Source: Plantago ovata
Lineage: Eukaryota > Streptophyta > Magnoliopsida > Lamiales > Plantaginaceae
DNA: 64,000 nt
Direction: 5' to 3'
NCBI GenBank assembly: GCA_028274465.1
Contig: CM051456.1
Coordinates: forward strand, 78,602,753-78,666,752
In this document: piece by piece, positions 28,358-37,633 of the stretch
How positions within the stretch are numbered: the stretch's first letter is position 1
Layout: each line of letters begins with the position of its first letter
Program-made: the position numbers and the translations under genes
The notes under the pieces: generated by a model
What the model saw: the letters and a program-made list of their open reading frames with translations, nothing else
What the model was told of the DNA's origin: nothing
Databases searched by the model: none

Positions 28358-29230
28358 GTTCTCCGCGTGCTAACTTTGCATTTAATGTTCTTTTGATTCA
28401 AATTCAAATATGAACGTTGGAGCCAAAATGCAAGTACTCTTCAGCAAGGAGGTCACATATGTTGTCAGCAAGTGATCACTCTCAGTTTCAGCAAGCACAA
28501 CCTACTCTGTCATATAGATTTTCACTTATGCAAGTTGTTGCTGAAATTCTCACTTTCTGAAGCAACATGTGCCTTTGTAGATACCTTACTCAGAATTTTT
28601 CTAAGTCTTCAGTCTTCGAATTTTCCACTTTCTGAGCGGTTCTAGGTCTTCAATAGTTTGTTTGTAAAAACAAAGTACATGATCAGCAAGCTTAAGAACC
28701 TAACTAGTACCTACACTAAGTCTTTCAACAAACGTTCCTCTTTTACGATGTCCTTAAAATTCTAATTTCCTATGGACCTTATGAGTACTAGTTACTGAAC
28801 TTTACTTAATTTAGCATGATTAATTGCTCATCAAAATTACAAGTTTCTTAACATCTAGCATAATAAGTGTCTCATTACATCCGTGATGGAAACCCTGAGA
28901 TTAGAAATCCATTCTTCTTATCAGGGAAGGCTAGAATAACCAAGTGTTTCCATGAAATGAAGAGATGGAGGCAACTTCATCCATTGAAAGTTACTGTAGT
29001 GGTACAATATACAACACTTATAAAAAATATACTCCTCAATTTTAAACTTCCTATGTTGACATTTATTTATTATGGGGCAATTTGCATATAGCTCCCCTCT
29101 TGGTTCTTTTAATTACAGATCTTACCATATTAGTAAAACAATTACATGTAGCCCAGTGTTAGACAAAAACAATTATATATAACACCACAAATTTAACTTT
29201 TTTCGAATTAAGAGCTGGAAGTTACGTTTT
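28358..29230. other. Unassigned AT-rich DNA between G1 and the CACTA element
   Basis: No supported gene, terminal repeat or tandem array. Several TCAGCAAG-like words recur at 28440-28700. The stretch 29070-29230 and the sequence after 32546 flank the CACTA insertion and look like one pre-existing non-coding sequence. Confidence 0.6.
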
Positions 29231-29254
29231 TACCACTACAAGGAAAACTGATTT

Positions 29255-29560
29255 TAGCGACGGATGTATATGTTAGCGATCCGTCGCTAAACACCAATAG
29301 CGACGGAAAGCCCGTCGCTAAATAGGACGTCGCGAAAAGTGGCGTCGCTAAAAAATAAAGAGACGGTTAATATTATCTGTCGCTATATGTAGCGACGGTT
29401 CAGTTTATCCGTCGCTATATTGTCGTTGACCAACATAGAGACGGATGACTTTATTCGTATCTATAAATAGCGACGGATTATGTTATCCGTCGCTAAAGCT
29501 AAGGGACACGTGTCATTCCCTTGCGATGGGGATTTGGCGACGGATAAACTAATCCGTCGC
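29255..29560. repeat. CACTA left subterminal repeats
   Basis: About ten copies of TAGCGACGG or its complement CCGTCGCTA, often paired as inverted repeats around short spacers, which would favour hairpins. Confidence 0.88.
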
Positions 29561-29813
29561 TAACTTCTCTGATTTTTTTTTTAAATTGATTTTTTGTTTT
29601 ACTGAATTTATGTGAAAAATTGTTATTTTAACTCAAAATTGAGTACGACTAACAAAATATATACGATTGATTCATTTTACGATAATCGAAATTTTAATAA
29701 AAAAACTAAAAGTGTACGTACAAAGAAACTAAAAGGTACGAAGATAATCATTAAAATAAACGAGAATCCTAAAATGTATGGATAAAGAATAACAATCCTA
29801 AAAAGCACTAATC

Positions 29814-30639
29814 CTACGGGCTCTCCACTAACCAACCGACCCCTTCAGCCGTCAACGCCCCATCCCTATGTGCCTGCTCACGGGTCACATGGTTCTGCCA
29901 CGATTCCAGCCACAGATCCCGATGCTCCGGATTGAGGTACCGAACCCATTCTTTATGCCGAAAGTACCTTTCCTTGGCATAATAAATCAAATGCCTGTGA
30001 ATCTTTTCCGCCCGGATGTTGAATACCCTCAATATCTCCTCCGCATTGGCAGGAGGGACATAGTAGTATTTCTGAAACACAACAATCTCACAAAAAATAC
30101 CACATCAGTGCCCCACAAGAACAAATAATGTGCGTACACATATGTACAGTAAAGGCAATGCCCCAAGAATAGATACTATAGGCAATGCCCCAAGAATAGA
30201 TACTATAGGCAATGCCCCAAGAATAGATAATATAGACAATGCCCCAATAACAGATAAACAAGTAATGTACGTACACGTATATAATTAAGGCAATGCCCCA
30301 AGAATCCAATATAGAAATATTCAAGTAAAGATAGTAAAGTACCTGGAATTCTTCCCACAAGTGCTCCTTCACGGGTCGAGGAACCGTAGCCCACCTTTCT
30401 CCGCCACTCCCAGGAGGCGTAAAGAACTCTCTTTTCATGAGCATTGAAATCCTTCTAGAAGCTATAGTAGCTTGAAACCTGTCACACATTTTGAAAGATT
30501 AAAAGTTGGAGTACCGACAACTATATATACAAGAACAATTAAATACCAATTTATTAAGAACTTACTTAGATCCGTTGGTGGACAATACTGGAAGCCCATT
30601 GATCCGTCGAGGGCCGTCCGGTTGCTGTGCTTGATCCAT
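29814..30639 (-). CDS. CACTA-borne three-exon gene, 155-aa protein resembling plant Transposase_24-type sequences
   Basis: I read three exons on the minus strand. Exon 1 is 30639-30566 (starts MDQAQQPDGPRR), exon 2 is 30478-30343 and exon 3 is 30071-29814. Both introns have GT..AG borders, the phases agree, and the total is 155 codons plus stop. Exon 2 has WATVPRPVKEHLWEEFQ. Exon 3 has KIHRHLIYYAKERYF, RYLNPEHRDLWLESWQ and a Thr-Arg-Glu segment. The pattern of trimmed Pro-Val-Lys-x-x-Leu-Trp-Glu-x-Phe followed by Trp-rich helices is like the plant Transposase_24 family found in CACTA elements. Those proteins are usually longer. It has no catalytic DDE triad, so a DNA-binding or accessory role is only an inference. 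Intron 2 holds a 27-bp minisatellite. No stop or frameshift interrupts the spliced model. Confidence 0.6.
30153..30302. repeat. 27-bp minisatellite in intron 2 of the CACTA gene
   Basis: Units reading GGCAATGCCCCAAGAATAGA start near 30153, 30180, 30207 and 30234, with a fifth at about 30292. A GTACGTACAC-type segment flanks them on both sides, suggesting a higher-order duplication. Confidence 0.9.
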
Positions 30640-31268
30640 GGAAACTAATATACATATAGCATCATCACACTCAAATACAAAACACTAAAATACAAACTCT
30701 TAATGTGTTAGACAAATACAAGATGTGTTTAGACAAATCCGTCGTTATATGTGAACACGAAAGGATGTCTAGATCTTTAGGATCTTGAAATCTCCATCTT
30801 TAGTTACTGACTAAAGATGGAGACTTCAAACTCCTAAACATCCAGACACATTTCTTGCTCACATACTACATTATGTATATACAACGTATTAAGAATAGAG
30901 GGTTTACATGATTACGATATTGAACTAAACTTTGAGAATGGCTGAAATACGCTGGTACAGTAACAACGGCAATAGAAATGTTGTTGTTACGGTACCAGCA
31001 TACTACAATCATTCACAAGCCCAGGCCAAGTACCATACCATTCATCAATCTATATATATGGAAGTGATTAGATATTACCAAAATCCTTTAATTTCGAAAA
31101 TCCTAAAAGTCATTACATAAATGTATGCCTCATAAATTTTTCCCTATACATGAATGTGGGTACATGAATGTGTACATTAATACATTAACAATAAAGTGTA
31201 TTTGTCCTTTAGAATTCCCAACACCAACTATAAGAAGTCACCTAATTTTAACATATTCTCACACAAAT

Positions 31269-31561
31269 ATGGAAAACCCTAACAAATTCAGGTTTGAAGA
31301 AACACCCCCACATTCCCCCCACCTTCTCCCCCACCACAAGTTGATCCCGAAATATTGGCTGAAATGAAGGAAGCTCTCCAAGAGGCATTTCCTCCATCTC
31401 CCCCCAAATCTCCTACTCCTCCCCCTTGTGAGCACAAGGAGGTTGAGCACTTCGAAGACCAAGGAGTCTTCTGCAAGATATGTCAACAACAACTTTTGGA
31501 ACCAAAAGTTGTCATCGACTGGTCGCTACTACATGAGGACGAGGGGATGAAGAGTGACTAG
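31269..31561 (+). pseudogene. Possible second small CACTA gene, frameshifted
   Basis: A plus-strand reading begins MENPNKFRFEETPP at 31269. Proline-rich coding sequence continues in another frame from about 31340 to 31561 (PPSPPKSPTPPPCEHKE, FCKICQQQLLEPK, ending EDEGMKSD). The shift falls in a C-rich stretch (31312-31340), so it could be a real indel or a sequence error. A CX2C pair is visible, but there is no known domain. It is transcribed, if at all, opposite to the other CACTA gene. Confidence 0.35.
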
Positions 31562-32261
31562 AATTACCTATTGATGGATGAAACTTTTATATGTAATCCA
31601 TATTATTAATAAAAATTCGACTTTTTATATTTTCTATCTTTCTCAGTTAGTTAATCATGTTTTTTTCTTTTTACTTATTGAGTTAATTATTAAGCATTTC
31701 CAGAGTTGAGTTAAATTAAGAACTGAGTTACAATAAGCAGTAAGCATTTCATTTCCAGAAACCTAATTAGGGATTCGAACTACCCTAAACCCTAAATAAA
31801 AAATTAAAAGTCAAAAAATCCTAAACCCTAAATAAAAATTAACATACAGTAAATCAAAATTAATAAACTGAAATTAAAAGTATAAGAAAACTAACCTTTC
31901 AAATTGGTCCGGCGGTGCGGTGGCGGTGGCGGTGAAGGTGGAGGTGTCTTGCTAGCCTCCAATAAACATAGAACAAATTCAATCAAAATCAAAATCAAAA
32001 TCGAAAATCAAAATCACAATCAAAAAACCCCAAAATTTAGGGTTTTTGTTAATTACCTTTCAAATTGACGAAAAACCTCCAAATTAATTAGGGATTCGAA
32101 CTCCTTGTAGGATAGGGTTTGATTTGAGCTCAAATTTGAATGAATTTGATGAGTTTGGAGATGGATTGATGAAGTCGAAGAAGTAAAACGAGAGGAAAAA
32201 AGAGAAAGAGAGAAGAGCAGAAATGGGGAAGAAGGAAGGTCGCTCGTTTGTATATGAGGAC

Positions 32262-32540
32262 TTAGCGACGGATAACGTAATCCGTCGCTAAGTGATATTT
32301 TATTTATTTTTTTCAATTTTCTTTTAACTAAAAAAACGCCTGGTCAAAGATTTAGCGACGGATCACATTATCCGTCGCCCACATAGCGACGGATAATATT
32401 AATCCGTCGTTAATTAGAACACGAACTCGATCTTTCTGGGCACGAACTGAGCATAGAGCGCAGTTCGTCCTTATCCGTCGCTAAATAGCGACGGATGGTA
32501 TCCGTTTCTATCCATCCGTAGCTAAAAGGCTATTTTCTTG
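32262..32540. repeat. CACTA right subterminal repeats
   Basis: Repeated AGCGACGGAT and ATCCGTCGCTA words matching those at the left end. The intervening bases are AT-rich. Confidence 0.85.
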
Positions 32541-32545
32541 TAGTG

Positions 32546-32789
32546 TACCCTTGCCGGAATTTCAGTTTTTAGTTTGAAACAAACAACTTAAGTTTGCATT
32601 ATTTACACATTTGCCTCTAAATTATTTTATTCTACAAAATTAACATTAATAAATTTAAATTAACCACAAAAATTATATAAATTTCAAAATGAACTAATAT
32701 TTATTATAAGAGAACCCCAAATTAAGGGTTTGTTTCAAAACAACCCCAAAAGATTAAAAAATAAATAAAAATAAATAAATAAATAAACA
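32546..32789. other. AT-rich flank of the CACTA element
   Basis: Begins with the TAC duplication. It is otherwise AT-rich, with an A-rich tract (32755-32790), and no gene is visible. Confidence 0.6.
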
Positions 32790-33660
32790 GCGTCTTGCCT
32801 CTCGCTTGTAGTCTAGCTCTTTGCATGATCGGATTCTGACAAGGTCTGGGATTGACTCGCCTAGCTCTACCTTTCAGTCTGCTCTGGACGCTTTCTCGGC
32901 CTTTTGTGGTGTCGATTCTCACTCTATTACCACTAGCTCTCTTGCCCCCAGTTCATGAAGTCTTTGGCAAAGAGTTATTTTGGTGTCATTGATGCACACC
33001 TAACGTTACATTATGGTTTGAGTTGTCGACAGGAGGCTCTTCTTAGTTGTGTGCGTGCCCCTCATGCATAGGATTACTTTTTCACCATTCCTATTAACGG
33101 GTTGGGGCAGCGGATGAACCCACGACAGTTCCGAGTTGTGTTGTGTTATCGCCTGACGGTCCCTTTGTTCCCTGATGGCTCCTGTTGCTCGAGAGTTGTC
33201 ATGTGCATCAGAGGGACCAGTGGGGGGACCACGTTGTTCACTGTTCTAGCGAGGTGGGGGTGAAGTTCCGGCATAATCTCGTGCGTGATACTTTGGTCAA
33301 CATCTGAAGGTCGGTGTTGCTGTGCGGAAAGAGACCCCTATGGGGTTCCTCTCCGACGATGGGCAGGACCTACGTCAGCGGACCTGTTGTTGTACAATTG
33401 GTCTCAAGGCAAATACGCTTGTTTGGATGTCACTAGTGTCTCTCCTTTTGCTGGGTGTAAGGTGGATTCTTGGGCTATCGGAGCTGCTTTGCAGATTTTC
33501 ATACAGAAGAAGAAGAGGAACTCTTTTAATTAAGTGTGCAGAGCACGGCTACTCATTCATACCTTTTGCCTTCTCTACTTTTGGAGAGCGTGACCAAGAG
33601 GCATTGGCTACTGTTTTGCATAATAGTCCTCTCTTCTTTGACTAAAGCATTGACTAAGGC
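32790..33660 (+). pseudogene. Decayed LINE-like reverse-transcriptase ORF, C-terminal part
   Basis: Short in-frame blocks spread over more than one frame match the C-terminal region of widespread plant LINE-type reverse transcriptase proteins: IPINGLGQRMNPRQFRVVL (about 33090), VKFRHNLVRDTLV (about 33261), a block DLLLYNWSQGKYACLDVTSV at 33384-33443, and FIPFAFSTFG (about 33555). In related proteins these follow the polymerase domain. At least three frame breaks or stops separate the blocks, so it is not functional. No upstream polymerase domain, poly-A tail or target duplication was identified. The RTE-like assignment is my recollection of the family and not proven. Confidence 0.55.
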
Positions 33661-34114
33661 AGTAGTAATTTTCAACAAGTTAGGACAGTTGACCGAGTCA
33701 TTCACCATTAAATATGTAGGCCCAACCACACTGATGGCCAATAGGCTATCAGCAACGTACGAGGCCGATCAACAGGCCTAATACCCACGCCTCCAAAAAA
33801 GTAAAGAATATCGATCAGACACCTCGACTCGGAATAAAAAGCTTAAAGACGGACTTGAGGCTACGATACGCTTTTAAAAGTTGGGTTTCGTTTATTTCAA
33901 AACTCAATTGCCAACTACAATCTTAATAAATGGAGTTTCGAAAATAATGCTCTATATTTTCGATGAAAAAGTAAGTATTCTAACTTACCGTCAAAACATC
34001 ACTTATCATACAACCACCATCATTCATTCATATATTCACATCCACTGGACAAGTTTCGCGTATTAAGATACTCGAACTACTAAAACGAGATTGGTTGGAG
34101 AAACCATCTCAAAC
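33661..34114. other. Unassigned DNA between LINE remnant and minisatellite arrays
   Basis: No supported gene. The sequence style (frequent TCGAA words) is shared with 34115-35508 and 45096-45900, so it may belong to the same older element. Confidence 0.4.
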
Positions 34115-34245
34115 AAAAGACGGACCTCGGAGCCTGCACAGGAGGAATAAAAGACGGTCCTCGAAGCCTCCACAGGAGGAATAAAAGACGGCCCTTGAAG
34201 CCTCCACATGAGGAATAAAGGACAGTTCTCGAAGCCTCCACAAGA
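34115..34245. repeat. 33-bp tandem array, about four units
   Basis: Units reading AAAAGACGG.CCTCGAAGCCTCCACA.GAGGAAT follow each other directly. Long reading frames here are by-products of the repeat. Confidence 0.85.
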
Positions 34246-34249
34246 GAAA

Positions 34250-34705
34250 AAAGGAAGAAGAGGTAGGTTGGAAAAACCACCTCGAAACCAGCTCGAAGCA
34301 TCGGAAAGAGGAAAAAGAAGAGGAGGTAGGTTGGAAAAATCACCTCGAAGCCATCTCGAAACCTTGAAAAGAGGAAAAGAAGAGGAGGTAGGCTGGAAAA
34401 ACCACCTCGAAGCCATCTCGAACTCTCGAAAAGATGAAAAAGAAGAAGAGGGTAGGTTGGAAAAACCACCTCGAAGCCTCGAAAAGAGGAAAAAGAAGAA
34501 GAGGTAAGTTGTAAAAACCACCTCGAAGCCTTAAAACCCCCATAAGAAGAATAAAACATTGGTTGAAAAATCCATATCGAAGCCTCCAAAAGAGGAAAAA
34601 GAAGAGGTAGGTTGGAAAAACCACCTCGAAGCCTCCAAAAAAAGGAGAGAGATTGGTTGGAAAAACCGTCTCGCCACCTCGAAGAGAGAAAAAGGCCACC
34701 TCGAA
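34250..34705. repeat. Minisatellite, about 60-bp units, roughly eight copies
   Basis: Units contain GGTTGGAAAAACCACCTCGA followed by a GAAAAGAGGAAAAAGAAGAG purine stretch. Spacing is about 50-65 bp. Open frames across it in several phases are repeat artefacts. Tandem arrays of this sort are known in the 3' untranslated region of Tat-lineage gypsy elements. Whether that applies here is inference. Confidence 0.85.
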
Positions 34706-35508
34706 ACCTCCAAAGAGGATTACCTCGAAACGAACTTGCGGGATGAGAAGTATTACTCAAAAAGAGTGAACCTGGAGGAAAAACACCTAGAACGACCTTG
34801 GAACATCAAGAACCTAAGAAAATACTACTCATGAAGAAGCTCAACTACCTTGCCAAAGCTCCCCCATACTTTTGTCCTAGCTAAACACTAGATTTTGTCA
34901 ATCACAGCCCCCGACAAACCACCCTCACTAGAGTCGTCACTGAAAGGGGGCACCACTTTGCAAGTATAAAAAATGAACCAACTTTTTCATTGCTTGAATT
35001 TTCAAAATTCAACAAGTAAAACTACGAGGGGAAACCCAGAATTTTCGATAGGTCAGCGACGGATGGACAACCGAAATCACAGAACGCGCCTAGGCACAAT
35101 GAGTCCATTGGACTTGTGGAGTCAGTACGAAAAGATGTTACTTTCGACGGAAAAACAATCTTTCGGCTAGTCTCCTGCCTTGAAACAAATATTTCGGGAT
35201 GAAAGCAATGATTTGATGGAGATATTCGACGGAGTAAACTCCATCCAAATACTGCGCTTGAAATGACCTTTGCAAAAATAACACAACATATATATTTCGA
35301 GGGAGGCAAGACAGATACTAGGCATCTCTTTCGACGGAAAAGATCCCACTAGCAGTTGTACTTGTCCTATCAAATATAACTCAAGATTAATCGAAGGATA
35401 CTCCAAATTCAGAATGGTCGAAAGGAAAGTCGCTTTTCATCGGCACACAATAGGATCCAAATCATCGAACTTAAATCTTGAGAAGGGATTCGACCCGACC
35501 ATAAAAAA
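34706..35508. other. Unassigned sequence left of copia C
   Basis: Non-coding, with many TTCGA/TCGAA words. It ends in an A-run (35504-35508) that is copia C's target duplication, so it was contiguous with 45096 onward before C inserted. Confidence 0.55.
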
Positions 35509-37619
35509 TGTAAGAAAATATGGTCAGAGTTACCCCTAGGGTACGCATCGAAATTTTAAAAATTTTCTTAACATGCAGGTTAATTGATCATGCATATAAC
35601 GTATACAATAAACACATTAATCAGAAGACTTACAATACTCCAAAAAACAAGAATAGGTATTGAATCGATATGCCAATCGATGAAGTCTTCGTAATAGTCC
35701 GGTGAATCTTCTCCTTCGTCGAAGTCGAAGATATCTGCAATGCTTTGATTATCTGCAAGACAATAAAAGTTAGTTTACAGCTCTTTGAACCTCAACCTTG
35801 GTATCCACGGATGAACAGCTTATCGGAAAGAATTCTAGAATATTCTTTATGTGGCCAAGAAGATGGGGTGGCGATTTTCCTCCGGTGGAGAGTGGCGCGC
35901 GCGGCTAGGGTATTGAGGTAGGGGAGAGCTTTTTATTTTCTCTAAGAAAGGTAAAATAATTCTCTAAGAATTCGGTATTAAAAAAGCTCTCTAATGACCT
36001 ACTTATATAGTAGTCAATAGAAGTTTAAAGAAGATTCTTTTAGACTTCATAAAGGAATAAGAACTTTAATTCTTATTGCACAAGGAAACCAATTTAAGTC
36101 TAGATTCATTCCCAATTACGTTAGAACTCAATTAGGAAAATCTAACTTAACCCTTGACTTCTAATATGCGAAGGAGTCGAAACTCCCTCCCATACTACTA
36201 CTACACGCGGCCGGCCAAGGGGGAGTATGTGGGTCCCAATTTTGGGACCCACTTATAATTCGAAGGCAATTCAAACTCTAAGTAGATTTTGTCCATGTGC
36301 ATATATTAATTCTAAACTAATATATCCTTTCAAATCAAACCTCTATTATATTTCTAAAATATAATCTTTAATTGTATTTTTACATAAAATACAATTAATC
36401 AATCAATTCAATTAATAATTCCAAATTATTAATTGAGCCACAAATAATTATAATTAATTCCAAATCAATTATAATCCATCAATCACAATTAATTTTAAAT
36501 TAATTGCGATTCCATCTTCAAGGATATTCGGATAAGCTGAATCACCACATAGTGTGACCCATAGGGCCTCATTGTATTAAGCAAGTGCTACACTAGGCAA
36601 CATGGAATTCCTAGACGGTTCCATTTGCAATATTAATACATGAGGACGTTTGAGAGGTTTCTCAAAGCATACCCTTTCGTTGTGTAGTCTGTTGCGCTCA
36701 ACGTGGCGATGGTAACGTCCCTTCATCTGACTGTTTCGAATGCATCTAGGATCGATGATGTGTCTATCCCAATAATACATCCACGGGCGTCTTTAGTGAG
36801 TTGCTTGGTGAATCCAATATCTATTATGACTATCATAATAATATTGATACGTTGGCCAGCGGTTTAACCAATCACAGCTATGAACGACTATGAGCAGTGC
36901 TCTCCTGTGCTACATGTGAGAGATGAATCCTTCACAGAATCATTTATCACCCTCATTTGTATGTAGCCATAATCCTGGATCGTGTCTTGGGTCAACTGCT
37001 TATTCAGAGCTGACATCGACGGGTCCACCAAGGATATGGGGCAACAAATGTGATGATAAAGTCCTGTAAGTCCAAAGGACGACTGGCATCACTTCGACAA
37101 TTTTCCGATTCCCATAAATACTTCGGTGTAGAGTATACATCGATGGGAGTTTCCGGTGGGTACTTCCATTGTTCGGTAATCACCCTTCGAACAACTATGC
37201 GGAGTTATGGGAAAGTTTCTAGATTGTCTAACAATCCGTTCCGTGGCCGTGGGATCGGCTCACACTTGCTCTAACAAGTATAACCTCCACGCATACTAGT
37301 CTCACCTAGTTCATCCAGACCCCTACATCCGAGATGAACCTCGACTAGGGAGAGTTTGGGATAGATGATAAGTCACATAGCTCCCACTATCTGTGTGATC
37401 GGTCATCTATCCGAGGGGACATGTTTGATATCAATACAGACAGGAATAGAGATATGACATGTTGTATGCCTGGTGTAATATAAATATGAAAGCGATACTC
37501 AATAGTCAAACAAACAAACATATATTATATTACGTTGACCTGTGTAATAGTACATATATGCTCTTAATAAGGGTTGTATGCCCTTAATAAAAACTGTCTC
37601 TTGGACATATACACTATCA
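35509..37619 (-). repeat. Copia C 3' LTR (2111 bp)
   Basis: Starts (minus strand) TGATAGTGTATATG and ends TTCTTACA at 35509. It contains no gene. Confidence 0.95.
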
Positions 37620-37620
37620 A

Positions 37621-37630
37621 TCTCCCACTT
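37621..37630 (-). other. Copia C polypurine tract
   Basis: AAGTGGGAGA on the minus strand, one base from the 3' LTR. Confidence 0.9.
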
Positions 37631-37633
37631 GGA

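Larger units (their letters stand above)
29234..32545 (-). mobile_element. CACTA (En/Spm-like) DNA transposon, 3312 bp, non-autonomous
   Basis: Ends are CACTACAAGGAAAA at 29234 and TTTTCTTGTAGTG at 32545, the standard CACTA terminal inverted repeats, with a perfect 3-bp target duplication TAC (29231-29233 and 32546-32548). Both subterminal regions (29255-29560 and 32262-32540) carry many copies of TAGCGACGGAT in both orientations. In known CACTA elements such repeats bind the TNPA-type protein. It carries a small three-exon gene on the minus strand but no full TNPD-type transposase, so it would need a helper. It is structurally complete. Confidence 0.93.

Noticed and set aside
30153-30302. 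Short direct repeats considered as a CRISPR-like array.
   Set aside because: Units are directly adjacent without unique spacers, in a plant transposon intron. It is a minisatellite.
34063-34760. Long frames on both strands with repeated Trp/Phe- or Lys-rich units, looking like a repeat protein.
   Set aside because: All phases of the minisatellite stay open because its unit lacks stops. Different frames overlap and no motif or start context supports a gene.
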